Positions 35,122 through 43,888 of a stretch of DNA of 64,000 bases are shown in pieces. Within the stretch, counting starts at the first letter, position 1; each line of letters opens with the position of its first letter. The notes beneath the pieces were generated by a model. The model was not told where the DNA came from. It made no database searches and worked only from the letters and a program-made list of their open reading frames with translations. The stretch is from Rhodanobacter sp. L36 (GTDB lineage: Bacteria > Pseudomonadota > Gammaproteobacteria > Xanthomonadales > Rhodanobacteraceae). The translations under genes were made by a program, and so were the position numbers. Where the stretch lies: assembly GCF_009765755.1 (NCBI RefSeq), contig NZ_LMUV01000002.1, positions 331,683-395,682 on the forward strand. Reading direction: 5' to 3'.

Positions 35122-36657
35122 TCACTGCGCTTCGAGATGGAATGGAATCGCATAGATGTCGGAACGGCCGCGATTCATGCCCGCTCGCTTGCTCGAAAAC
35201 AGCAGCACGCCTGGGTGCGATGAATCGATCGCCGGACCCATCGCAAAACCATCCGCGACGTTGACGCGATCATCCAGTTTGCGTGGCGCGTGATAGCCAC
35301 CATCCGCACCACGCGCGGCGAACCACAGTTCCACCGGATCGTTGTCCGCATCGGTGGAATGCGAATAGACCAGGCCGCGACCACCGTCAACGAACGTCGC
35401 ATCGAACTCGTCGTCTCGCGTATTCACGTCGCCGGGCAACGGCGCTGCCATTTGCCACAGGCCATTTTTGCGCGTGCTGATGAAGAGGTCGTGCCGACCA
35501 CGACCGCCGCGTCCGTTCGTGGCGAACAGCAACTGCGTTCCGTCCGGCGAAGGGGACGGCGCCCACTCATCGCCAGCGGAATTGATCGCAGGTCCTGCAT
35601 TCGTCGGTGTGCCGAAGCGGCCGCTGCGCGCATCAAAGCTCGCGCTCCAGATGTCGTCGCCACCCAGTCCGCCCGCGCGGCTGGAGAAAAACCATACGGT
35701 CTTTCCGTCGGCACTGAACGCCGGATCGAACTCGTGTGCCGCGGTGTCGAACGACACCGGTTTCGGCTGACTCCACGTGTCGTGATGACGTCGGATCATC
35801 CAGATATCCCAACCGCCCGGGCCACCGGGACGATCCACGCTTCCCCACAGCACGGTGTTCCCGTCCGGGCTCACCGCAACGCGCACTTCGGAATATTTCG
35901 TCGATACCACGTCCGGCAGATACATCGACGCGTTGCCATCCAATGCCAGCGCCGTTCCAACGGAGCGCGTGCGATCGAACGCCAGCACCTGATCGGTATA
36001 CGTCTCGATCAGCGCACTGAACGGACGATCGTCGGGCGCATAAAGCAGCGCACGATGTTGCAGGAGAAAATGCGGCATCGTCAGTGGTGCTGCCGTCGTC
36101 AATGTCGTAGCCGCCGAAGCGGCGCCACCGTGCATTTCCCAGCCTTCCGGCAAGGGCGCCCAGAGCAGATCCGCACTCAGCGTCTTGCGCCGAAAATGCA
36201 GCGGCAGAACGACTTTGCCAAACGGCACATCGGAACTGTCGAGCTGCCGGTTCATCGCCGCCGTCAAACGATTCGGCAGATACCAGTTGTCCGCCTCCGA
36301 CAACACATGATCGCCACACGCCAGCTGCACGCGCCGATACTTCACCGACTCGTTCGCATCGATCGCAAGCTGCACGCGCAACTCCGGCGGAAGCGGCTTG
36401 TCCGTACCATGCACGCGTTTCGCCACCACCCGCGCCGGTGAAGCCATCCGATGCACATCGCACCACCGCTCCAGCGTCAACGTCGCACTGTCATGACTGA
36501 GCAGATCGACGTTGAGGGTTTGCAGCAGAGCGAGCACTTGGGTGCGCGCGAGTGGCGTGTCGGGCCATGAGTTCGGCGCATCGTCCGCGATTGCCGATAC
36601 GGAGCAAAGCATGGTCGACAGCAGCATGACGCGTAGGCGACGGGCGAAAACCTTCAT
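35122..36657 (-). CDS. Exported PD40 beta-propeller protein with a UbiC-like N-terminal domain
   Basis: The product has 511 residues with signal MLLSTMLCSVSAIA. Residues about 30-180 contain DVHRMASPARVVAK, RRVQLACGDHVLSEADNWYLPNRL and PFGKVVLPLHFRRKTLSADLLW, a pattern that recalls chorismate lyase (UbiC) folds (weak match by eye). Residues about 230-511 form a TolB/PD40 propeller, with repeats such as VAVSPDGNTVLWGS, PAFSADGKTVWFFSSRAGG, PSPSPDGTQLLFATNGRGG and LLFSSKRAG. No enzymatic role is proven. It converges on the amidase gene. The start at 36657 follows CGAGGT. Confidence 0.7.
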   Translation of the reverse strand: MKVFARRLRVMLLSTMLCSVSAIADDAPNSWPDTPLARTQVLALLQTLNVDLLSHDSATLTLERWCDVHRMASPARVVAKRVHGTDKPLPPELRVQLAIDANESVKYRRVQLACGDHVLSEADNWYLPNRLTAAMNRQLDSSDVPFGKVVLPLHFRRKTLSADLLWAPLPEGWEMHGGAASAATTLTTAAPLTMPHFLLQHRALLYAPDDRPFSALIETYTDQVLAFDRTRSVGTALALDGNASMYLPDVVSTKYSEVRVAVSPDGNTVLWGSVDRPGGPGGWDIWMIRRHHDTWSQPKPVSFDTAAHEFDPAFSADGKTVWFFSSRAGGLGGDDIWSASFDARSGRFGTPTNAGPAINSAGDEWAPSPSPDGTQLLFATNGRGGRGRHDLFISTRKNGLWQMAAPLPGDVNTRDDEFDATFVDGGRGLVYSHSTDADNDPVELWFAARGADGGYHAPRKLDDRVNVADGFAMGPAIDSSHPGVLLFSSKRAGMNRGRSDIYAIPFHLEAQ

Positions 36658-36842
36658 GCGACCTCGGTCGTTGTCCAGCAAACCATCATGATAACCGCGC
36701 CGAAAATTTGGTTTGTCTGCGCACTATCTGCTTCGCAGACTTGGCAGATCTCGAACATTGACGATGCGTTTATGCTGGCGTGCAAACAGCGCGCACAAAC
36801 TATCGTCACCGTTTATTCGATCAGGCATCCTCACGAAGCAAC

Positions 36843-37538
36843 ATGACTGTACTTCTCATACTTCCCGGGCTTGACGGAACAGCCACCATGCACTCCGCTT
36901 TTGTGGACGTGCTCAGCTCTGTTTTCGATTCCGTTGAAGTCGTTTCCTACCCGGTAGACCAGCAGCTCGATTACCTCGCGCTTGAGCGACTGGTCAGAAC
37001 CAGCATGCCTTCTTCGAAGCCATTCGTACTGCTGGGCGAATCCTTTTCTGGCCCGGTCGCAATTTCCATCGCCGCGAACCCACCGAAAAATCTCATGGGT
37101 CTCGTTTTGTCAACTACGTTCGCGACTTCGCCAATCCTGCTTCCTGCGCCTTTTGCCGCGCTCGCGCGGTTCGCACCAGTGCGCACTTTGCCATTGCACC
37201 TGCTGTCATGGTTTTTGCTGGGTCGCTGGGCTACACCCGAACTCAAGACTGAATTGCGGAGCGCGCTGAAAATGGTATCGCCAGATGTCTTGAGATTTCG
37301 AGCAATGGCTGCCCTACGAGCCAATGCGCTTGCTCGTTGCAAGGAAATTTCCCTGCCCGTTCTTAACCTGTCCGCATCCAGCGACAGGTTGCTTTCGCGG
37401 CGTGCCGGCAAGAAGATCAGCTCTGCCATTGCACACTGCACCACGGTGAACATTTCGGGACCTCATTTGTTGCTACAGGCTGTACCGCAAGCATGTGCGC
37501 AAGCCGTGTTCGAATTTGCATCGCAATTGGGTTGTTGA
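36843..37538 (+). CDS. Alpha/beta-hydrolase family protein
   Basis: The product has 231 residues. It opens TVLLILPGLDGTATMHSAF (oxyanion region), has the nucleophile elbow LLGESFSGPVAISIA at about residue 61, an acid near LNLSASSDRLLSRR and the histidine in ISGPHLLLQA. The start at 36843 matches the fold's first strand; a longer reading from 36780 has no better signal. No strong Shine-Dalgarno is visible. GC content is a little below that of its neighbours. The substrate is unknown and the gene seems to stand alone. Confidence 0.75.
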   Translation: MTVLLILPGLDGTATMHSAFVDVLSSVFDSVEVVSYPVDQQLDYLALERLVRTSMPSSKPFVLLGESFSGPVAISIAANPPKNLMGLVLSTTFATSPILLPAPFAALARFAPVRTLPLHLLSWFLLGRWATPELKTELRSALKMVSPDVLRFRAMAALRANALARCKEISLPVLNLSASSDRLLSRRAGKKISSAIAHCTTVNISGPHLLLQAVPQACAQAVFEFASQLGC

Positions 37539-37617
37539 CGATCATCGTGACGGCCGATATGCGGCATCGCTGTTACCTTTTTTTTCATAATCATAGTGAC
37601 TACAAAGGAGCCCAGTC

Positions 37618-37968
37618 ATGCTGCTTCGCCTGATCCCCAAAGTCTTCTACGCCGACATCAATGTCGGCCTCGATCTCTTCGTGAGATGCCTCGGCTTCGA
37701 GATTCTTCACCAGGATGAATCCATCTCCGTTCTCGGAAGAGACGGCGCGAAGGTCTACCTGATGCAGAACGCCGAACTGGCGGCGCTGGATCGTCCGGAG
37801 CTGGCGATCGAGACGGATGACATCACCGCGATCTATGAGGAGATCAAAGCGCGCGCGCCAGAGGTTCTTCACCCCAACATGCCGGCCATTAAGCGCAGAC
37901 CATGGGGCGCGCAGGAGTTCGCCGTACTGGATTCGACGACGGTGTGCGTGGTGTTTAGGCAGTGGTGA
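37618..37968 (+). CDS. VOC-superfamily (glyoxalase/bleomycin resistance-like) protein
   Basis: The product has 116 residues, one vicinal-oxygen-chelate module pair: RLIPKVFYADINVGLDLFVRCLGFEI forms the first beta-alpha-beta unit and RRPWGAQEFAVLDSTTVCVVF the last. AAGGAG precedes the ATG at good spacing. A glyoxalase, dioxygenase or resistance role cannot be told apart by sequence. The AT-rich stretch just upstream (37577-37595) may hold its promoter. Confidence 0.8.
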   Translation: MLLRLIPKVFYADINVGLDLFVRCLGFEILHQDESISVLGRDGAKVYLMQNAELAALDRPELAIETDDITAIYEEIKARAPEVLHPNMPAIKRRPWGAQEFAVLDSTTVCVVFRQW

Positions 37969-38062
37969 AGTCGCGCACTTGGCAAACGGCAAAGATTTCG
38001 AGACGACAGAGAGAAGCGACTCGCGCACCCAAGGAGTGAGAAGACCTTTAGCCTTCGGGAAC

Positions 38063-38097
38063 GACGAAGATGGATTCTGGCCTTCGCCGGAATGACG
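38063..38097. repeat. REP-like repeat related to 4341-4390
   Basis: GGATTCTGGCCTTCGCCGG followed by AATGAC is the inverse of the GTCATTCC-type intergenic repeat seen near 4.36 kb. It lies in the gap after the VOC gene and before the trpE end. Confidence 0.55.
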
Positions 38098-38167
38098 CGA
38101 TTAAAACTGATGCCATTTGACGTAGGGCTCTGCGTCGCGCTGATGCGACGCGCCCAGTCGCGCTAGC

Positions 38168-39643
38168 TCACAACCCTTTCGCTGCCTGCGCCACCGCGCG
38201 GAACAATGCGCGGCCCTTGCTCATCGTCTCTTCCCATTCGGTTGCGGGATCGGAATCGTAGACGATGCCGGCGCCGGCCTGGACGTGTAGACGTCCATCC
38301 TGGATGACGGCGGTGCGGATGGCGATGGCGGTGTCCGCGTCGCCCCACCAGCCGATCCAGCCGATGGCGCCGGCGTAGATGTTGCGCTTGTACGGCTCCA
38401 GCTCCTGGATGATTTCCAGTGCGCGGATTTTCGGTGCGCCACTGAGCGTGCCGGCGGGGAATGTGGCCTTGAGCACGTCCATGTAGTTGAGGTCGGCCTT
38501 CGCGGTGCCCTGGACTTGCGACACGATGTGCATGACGTGCGAATAGCGTTCGACCGCGAACGATTCGCTGACTTCGACGCTGCCGGTTTCGCTGATGCGA
38601 CCGATGTCGTTGCGGCCGAGGTCGATGAGCATGACGTGCTCGGCGCGCTCTTTCGGATCGGCGAGCAGTTCGGCTTCGAGCGCCTGGTCTTCTTCTTCCG
38701 TGGCGCCGCGCTTGCGCGTGCCGGCGAGCGGACGCACGACGACCTTGCCGTCTTTCAGGCGCGCGAGAATTTCCGGCGACGAGCCGACGATCTGCGTGTC
38801 GCCGAGATCGAAGAAGTACATGTACGGCGATGGATTCAAGGCGCGCAACGCGCGATAGACGTCCACCGGGCGCGCGTTGAAACTGACGCTGAGGCGCTGC
38901 GAAGGTACCACCTGGAAGATGTCGCCGGCGCGAATGTATTCCTTCGCGCGCTCGACCATCGCCTCGAACTCGGCACGGCTGAACGAGGATTTGAAATCGC
39001 CTTCATCAAGCGAGATCGATTGCGTGAGCTGCGGATACGACGCGCCGCCCTGACGCAGTCGATAGACCAGCGCATCGAGCCGACGCTCCGCCGCGGCGTA
39101 CGCCTGCGGCTGCGACGGATCGGCGTGCACGATGAGGTAGAGCCGGCCTTTGAGATTGTCGAACACGGCCACTTCTTCGGCGAGCATCAGCAGCACGTCG
39201 GGCGTGCCCAGCTCGTCGGCGCGATTCCATTGCGCGAGTCGCGGCTCGATGTAGCCGATGGTCTCGAAACCGAAATAGCCGACCAGTCCGCCAGTGAAAG
39301 CGGGCAGGCCTTCCAGATGCGGCACGTCATATTGCTTGCGAAGCTTTTCGATTTCGGCGAGTGGATCGTCGAGGTGGCGACGCTCGGTGACCTCACCTGC
39401 GTCCTCCACTTCGAGTGCATGGCCTCGCAATCGATACACGCGCTTCGCCGGCAACCCGATCATCGAATAGCGACCCCATGTCGCGCCGCCTTCGACGGAT
39501 TCGAGCAGGAAGGTATATGGGCCATCGGCCAGTTTCAGATACACCGACAACGGCGTGTCGAGGTCGGAGAACACCTCGCGCACCAGCGGTATGCGCGTGT
39601 GGCCCTTGGCAACCAGCGCGTCGAATTCTTCTCGGGAGATCAC
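38168..39643 (-). CDS. trpE: Anthranilate synthase component I
   Basis: TrpE forms anthranilate from chorismate with ammonia from TrpG. The product has about 491 residues. The N-terminal domain has LLESVEGGATWGRYSMIG, the tryptophan feedback region. The chorismate-binding domain follows, with IFQVVPSQRLSV, NPSPYMYFFDLGDTQIVGSSPE, RPLAGTRKRG, LIDLGRNDIGRI, GTLSGAPKIRALEII and AGAGIVYDSDPATEWEE. The GTG at 39643 matches the usual TrpE N-terminus (ISREEFDAL); an in-frame ATG at 39661 is the alternative. It is separated from trpGDC by 24 kb and appears monocistronic. Confidence 0.95.
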   Translation of the reverse strand: MISREEFDALVAKGHTRIPLVREVFSDLDTPLSVYLKLADGPYTFLLESVEGGATWGRYSMIGLPAKRVYRLRGHALEVEDAGEVTERRHLDDPLAEIEKLRKQYDVPHLEGLPAFTGGLVGYFGFETIGYIEPRLAQWNRADELGTPDVLLMLAEEVAVFDNLKGRLYLIVHADPSQPQAYAAAERRLDALVYRLRQGGASYPQLTQSISLDEGDFKSSFSRAEFEAMVERAKEYIRAGDIFQVVPSQRLSVSFNARPVDVYRALRALNPSPYMYFFDLGDTQIVGSSPEILARLKDGKVVVRPLAGTRKRGATEEEDQALEAELLADPKERAEHVMLIDLGRNDIGRISETGSVEVSESFAVERYSHVMHIVSQVQGTAKADLNYMDVLKATFPAGTLSGAPKIRALEIIQELEPYKRNIYAGAIGWIGWWGDADTAIAIRTAVIQDGRLHVQAGAGIVYDSDPATEWEETMSKGRALFRAVAQAAKGL

Positions 39644-39932
39644 GTTGCAGATCCAAGACATCGGGGCGCATCAAGATAGCAGTCGCCGCCGCAACGAGCA
39701 CGTTCCACGGCATCCGCTTGTCCCGTCACGACCATCTCATTACCCTGATTTCCGGGGAATCAGGTCAAGGCAGGGCATGGCTTTTGTTTCGGCGATTTTG
39801 CAGCTCGCAAAACGCGGTGCCCGCGTGCGTGAGGCACATTCCAGACCCATTGTTTGCCATCGACGTGTCATGGAGACCTCGCGGATACCTGCCGAAACGC
39901 AGGCGACAGACGAAGAGCCACGGGAGATCGGC

Positions 39933-40829
39933 ATGACCAGCGATGACCGGATTTGGATTGGCCAGAATGGCGAAAGGTACGGTCCGTATTCCGGGGAGAA
40001 CGTTCGCCAGTGGTTGAAGGAAGGGAAACTTCAGTCGGACGCGCTCGCGTGGCGTAACGGCATGGCCGACTGGGTTTCTCTCGCCAGCTTGTTTCCGCCG
40101 ACGGCCGTCGAAGGCTCGCTGCCGCCGCCGATGGCGAGCGCTGTCGTTTCACCATTTGCCGACACGCAGGCAGGCTACGCGCCCGAATCGTTTGCAGCAC
40201 AAGGCGACGATTCCCCACACGCGACACGCGCAGAGCATGTGAACTTTCCCGAGCCGCCTTCGTTGCACTGGGGCCTGGTCTGGTTGTTCACGGGCCTGAC
40301 GCTCGGCATCTTCGGCCTCATCTGGCCGTTCATCCAGGCAAGCTGGGTGCGCAAGATCGATCCGCGAAGCAAGGCCACGTTGCTGCTTGGTTTCGCGATG
40401 GGCTGCGTGGTGATCGGCTATTCGCTTTATATCGCTGGCCTCTCATCCATGGCCCACGGAGGTGACGGCCTGACCGGTCTGGGTAGCCTGCTTCTGCTTG
40501 GCTACTGCGTACTGTTCCTGGTGGCCTATTTCTCGATGGCCGGCTCAATGCGAAACAGGCTCGCGAGTCGCACGCTGCCACTGAAAATCGGTGGCGTCAC
40601 TCTGTTTTTCTTCAACATGTATTACATGCAGGCACAGTTGAGCTGGCTCGCTCGCGTGCAACGTACAGGGCAGACATCGCCGCCTGCATCGAAGGGAATC
40701 TTCTGGGCAATTTTCCTCGCGCTCCCCTTCGTCCTTGGTGTGCTGTTGGCCATAGCCATACCATCACTCCAGGACATCAATCTGCGCTCGAGAGCTGCTG
40801 TGATCCGCTCGGAAGTAGCGGCAGGATAA
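39933..40829 (+). CDS. GYF_2/DUF4339-domain membrane protein ending in a pilin-type helix
   Basis: The product has 298 residues. The N-terminal DUF4339/GYF_2 domain reads WIGQNGERYGPYSGENVRQWLKEGKL and DALAWRNGMADWVSLASLF. A proline-rich linker follows, then four to five membrane helices (LVWLFTGLTLGIFGLIWPF, LLLGFAMGCVVIGYSLYIAGL and others). The end, FVLGVLLAIAIPSLQDINLRSR, looks like the start of a type IV pilin helix and then stops at TAATG. The next reading frame continues the pilin pattern without a gap, so this looks like one gene broken by a frame change. The start at 39933 follows GGGAG. Confidence 0.78.
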   Translation: MTSDDRIWIGQNGERYGPYSGENVRQWLKEGKLQSDALAWRNGMADWVSLASLFPPTAVEGSLPPPMASAVVSPFADTQAGYAPESFAAQGDDSPHATRAEHVNFPEPPSLHWGLVWLFTGLTLGIFGLIWPFIQASWVRKIDPRSKATLLLGFAMGCVVIGYSLYIAGLSSMAHGGDGLTGLGSLLLLGYCVLFLVAYFSMAGSMRNRLASRTLPLKIGGVTLFFFNMYYMQAQLSWLARVQRTGQTSPPASKGIFWAIFLALPFVLGVLLAIAIPSLQDINLRSRAAVIRSEVAAG

Positions 40830-41131
40830 TGCAAGCTGCGGCTACCCAGAAGGCCATGAACGATTACTATGGCACTCATCATGTCTTTCCTGCCGATAAC
40901 GTCGCAGCGGGCCTCGCCCAGTCCACCTCGATATCAGGCAGATATGTGTCCGGAGTGAATGTCGCAGGAGGAGTTGTGACTATCACGTTTGATACCGAAA
41001 ACGCGGATCAAACGATACGGCAGCAATCACTTGTGCTGCTACCTGTGGTCACGAACGGCCGGATCGTTTGGGATTGCAGTACATACAGCACGGTTGGCGC
41101 GAAGTATCTACCGACATCCTGTCGCAAGTAG
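40829..41131 (+). CDS. Pilin-like C-terminal fragment, overlapping the GYF-domain gene
   Basis: The 100-residue reading begins at the ATG of TAATG, sharing one base with the previous stop codon. It has helix TQKAMNDYYGTHHVFPADNVAAGLA, strands GVVTITFDTENADQTI and a pilin-like ending VWDCSTYSTVGAKYLPTSCRK with the paired cysteines. It has no signal or membrane helix of its own; the missing helix is the end of the upstream product. It is either a frameshifted tail or a translationally coupled second chain. Confidence 0.6.
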   Translation: MQAAATQKAMNDYYGTHHVFPADNVAAGLAQSTSISGRYVSGVNVAGGVVTITFDTENADQTIRQQSLVLLPVVTNGRIVWDCSTYSTVGAKYLPTSCRK

Positions 41132-41215
41132 AGCCGCAGCGATGTCATGCAAAAGCTTTTCGACATTCGTAGATGCGACGTGGCCGCTTGGCAGCATGGT
41201 GGCTTTTGGTCCTCA

Positions 41216-43243
41216 TCAACCACTCAATCGCTGACGCGGCATACCGCGTAGCCGCAGTGAGAACGCGACGCCACTGCCGTCTTCGAGATTGCGCGCCGAC
41301 GCGATGCCTTCATGGCGTTCGGCGACCAGACGCACGACGTAGAGGCCGAGCCCAAGATGCGGTGCGTCGCCCGGCGTGGCTTTGTCGCGCAAGCTCACCA
41401 GCGAATCGAACAGCCGGCCTTGCATCGCTTCGGGCAATAGCGGCCCCTGATTGGCAAGTTCGATATCGGCGCCATCGTCGAGCGTTTGCAGAGTCAGCCG
41501 CAGCCAGCCGTTTTCCGGTGTAAACGAAAGCGCATTGTCGAGCAGCTTGTCCAGCGCCTGCGCGATCAGTTCGGGTGCGCAATGCATGATCAGCGGCGAG
41601 GCCGGCAGAACACAACCGAGCTGGCGCGTGCCGACGAGCGAGCGATACGCATCGGCGCAGCCGCGCACGACATCTCGCAGATCGATGTCTTCGGGCTCGG
41701 CCGCGGTGATGGAGCGTTCCATGCGGCTCGATTCACTCATCGCGCGCACCAGTGTGCCCAGTCGCGCGACGCCATCGCGCGCACGCGCGAGATACGGCTG
41801 GGCTTCGGCGGGCAGCGCTGCGTGCTCGAGGTTATCCAGCGACGACTTGACGATCGCCAGCGGTGTGTTGAGTTCGTGCGAGAGTTTTGACGCCAGCGTG
41901 CGCAGATAATCGGTGTAGCCACCGACCACTTCGAACAGCCGCTCGAAACTGCGCGCGAGATCGCCGATCTCGTCGGTTGCGTCGGTCATGGGAAAACGAC
42001 CCTGTTCGAATACGCCATCCAGACGTCCATCGTTGAGTTGCGCGCGTTCGGCCGCATTGCGCAAACGGCCCAGCCGCAAGCTGAGTCGCGTGGCGAACGC
42101 CAGCAAAATACCGCCAGCCACCAGCAGCACGCCGAAACTGGTGAGCATCAGGCCGAGCAACGCTCGATTCGCGAGCAGCGGCACGGCACGGCTCGCCTGT
42201 TCCAGCAACAGCACGCCATCGACTTTGCCCGCATGCTCGATCGGCACCGCAGCAGTGAGCACCACGCTGCCGCGCTCTTCGCCGCTGCGCCATACGCTCA
42301 CCGGCTTGCCGTTGCGCGCCTGCACGACTTCGGATGTATCCAGTCGCGGCACGTCCTGCGACCAGAGGTTGGCGTCTTCCAGATGCGTGGCCAGAAACGA
42401 GCGATAGACCATCGATGCGAACCACCCCGGTTGGCCGTCTGCGCCCGGCGCGGTGATCAACCGTCCGCTTCGCGCGAGCAGCCAGCCTTGCGGATTCAAC
42501 ACGCGCGCCTGCACGCGTTCAGGCGCGAGCTGCGCGAGTTCGTTCGACAGTGCCGGGGAAAACATCAACAGCGGACGCGCATCGACGGCCGTCGGATCGC
42601 CGCCAAGCGACGCGTCGTAAACGCTCATGCCGATCGAACGCAGCGCCAGGGATCGCGGCAGCTGAAGTTCGACTTGATAACCGCTGCCGTCTTCCTGCCA
42701 TTGCGCGGTGAGTTGTTCGGGCAAGCCATCAACGGATGAATCGAGCGGCCGCGCGATGAGTGAACCCGGCGCGGCGCTGGCCAGCAGATAACGGCGCCGC
42801 CCGACGGCATTGCCAAGGCTGAGAATCAGATGATCGGCGGCCAGCGCATTTGCATCGCCGGTGTCGGCGCGCGTGCGATGTGTGTCGGACACATCGGCAT
42901 ACAGGTACAGGCCGCCGGCGTCTTCGGCGAGCAACAACTTGCCGCGCGATTTATCCGCCGGCCCGAGCAACTGACTCCACGGCGTGAGCGGCGCCCAATC
43001 GTCGCCATAGCCGTCCACGGTGATCGGCCCGGGGGTGCGCTGCACGTACCAACCGCCATCGTCGCGCGGCTGTACCGCGCCGATCACATCGAGACTGCGC
43101 GCCACCGCATGTGCCGATGCAAGCAACGCCTGGGCCTGCCCGTCGCGCAACAGCGTTTCCATCTGGCGCACGTAAAGCCAGCCCGCGATCGGCAAGGCCA
43201 GCGTGCACAACGCGACGAGCAGCAATTTTCGACGCAGGGTCAT
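41216..43243 (-). CDS. Sensor histidine kinase resembling PdsS of proteobacterial dedicated sortase systems
   Basis: The product has 675 residues. An N-terminal membrane helix (LLLVALCTLALPIAGWLYV) precedes a very large periplasmic domain (about 30-365). That domain has a carbohydrate-binding-like segment (GPITVDGYGDDWAPLTPW, then LYLYADVSDTHRT) like that of PdsS-type kinases. A second helix (about 368-390) leads to HAMP, the H-box LASKLSHELNTPLAIVKS, and an ATPase domain with N-box LDKLLDNALSFTPENG and GLGLYVVRLVAERHEG. It is the third gene of the regulator/secreted protein/kinase operon. The signal sensed is unknown. Confidence 0.85.
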   Translation of the reverse strand: MTLRRKLLLVALCTLALPIAGWLYVRQMETLLRDGQAQALLASAHAVARSLDVIGAVQPRDDGGWYVQRTPGPITVDGYGDDWAPLTPWSQLLGPADKSRGKLLLAEDAGGLYLYADVSDTHRTRADTGDANALAADHLILSLGNAVGRRRYLLASAAPGSLIARPLDSSVDGLPEQLTAQWQEDGSGYQVELQLPRSLALRSIGMSVYDASLGGDPTAVDARPLLMFSPALSNELAQLAPERVQARVLNPQGWLLARSGRLITAPGADGQPGWFASMVYRSFLATHLEDANLWSQDVPRLDTSEVVQARNGKPVSVWRSGEERGSVVLTAAVPIEHAGKVDGVLLLEQASRAVPLLANRALLGLMLTSFGVLLVAGGILLAFATRLSLRLGRLRNAAERAQLNDGRLDGVFEQGRFPMTDATDEIGDLARSFERLFEVVGGYTDYLRTLASKLSHELNTPLAIVKSSLDNLEHAALPAEAQPYLARARDGVARLGTLVRAMSESSRMERSITAAEPEDIDLRDVVRGCADAYRSLVGTRQLGCVLPASPLIMHCAPELIAQALDKLLDNALSFTPENGWLRLTLQTLDDGADIELANQGPLLPEAMQGRLFDSLVSLRDKATPGDAPHLGLGLYVVRLVAERHEGIASARNLEDGSGVAFSLRLRGMPRQRLSG

Positions 43244-43291
43244 GGCGGATCGATTCGACGGACAAGCAACGATGCCAGCAACGTCGCGAGC

Positions 43292-43888
43292 TTAATGCGC
43301 CGGCGCCGGTGCTGTCGCAACGGGTTTATCCGGCAATGCCTGATACGAAGACGCCTCGACCACCTGCTGGAACAACGCGGTGACTTCCTGCCGCCGTGGA
43401 TCGTTCGCTGCCACTGTCATCGACCAGCTCAGGCGCACACCACTGCGCTTGCCCGGATCGCAGAACACCACGATGTCGTCGATGTGATCGGTGCCCTGAT
43501 AGAGCAAACCGTGGCACGGCATCGGCGTATGCGGCAATGCAACTGTCACGACCTTGGCTAATGGGTCGTGCTGCAGATAATGTTTCTGGTCGGCCTGCCA
43601 CTCAGCCGTCAGCGACGGAAGTTTTCGCGGCCACACATTGAGCACCATCACGCGATTGGGTTCGCCGGTCCATTCGCCCTGATAGATCACGAAGTTCACG
43701 CCGATCGCCTTGGCATACGTGCAGCAATCGGCCGTCCATCCGCTGGGCGCGCTGGTGGAAACCTTCCAGCCCGGCGTGATGCCGTCGCGCGGTGCGCTGA
43801 CCGACGCCGGTTTTCCTGGCGTTGCGGCCATCGCGGAAAACGCCAGCAGCGTCGCGAGCAAAATGGTCGCCCCGCGAGCAAGAATCAT
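43292..43888 (-). CDS. Secreted protein of unknown function between regulator and kinase
   Basis: The product has 198 residues with signal peptide ILARGATILLATLLAFSAMAA. The mature part begins with an alanine- and proline-rich segment and carries paired cysteines (TADCCTYAKAIGVNFVIYQGEW, MPCHGLLYQG, VVFCDPGKRSG), so it is probably an extracytoplasmic disulfide-bonded protein. It overlaps the response regulator gene by 4 bases (ATGA). The tight placement suggests an accessory sensor or ligand for the kinase. I do not recognise a named family. Confidence 0.7.
   Translation of the reverse strand: MILARGATILLATLLAFSAMAATPGKPASVSAPRDGITPGWKVSTSAPSGWTADCCTYAKAIGVNFVIYQGEWTGEPNRVMVLNVWPRKLPSLTAEWQADQKHYLQHDPLAKVVTVALPHTPMPCHGLLYQGTDHIDDIVVFCDPGKRSGVRLSWSMTVAANDPRRQEVTALFQQVVEASSYQALPDKPVATAPAPAH

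Noticed and set aside
38127..38157. A GCGTCGC/GCGACGC hairpin after trpE
   Set aside because: No T-run follows on the trpE strand, so it is not a convincing intrinsic terminator.
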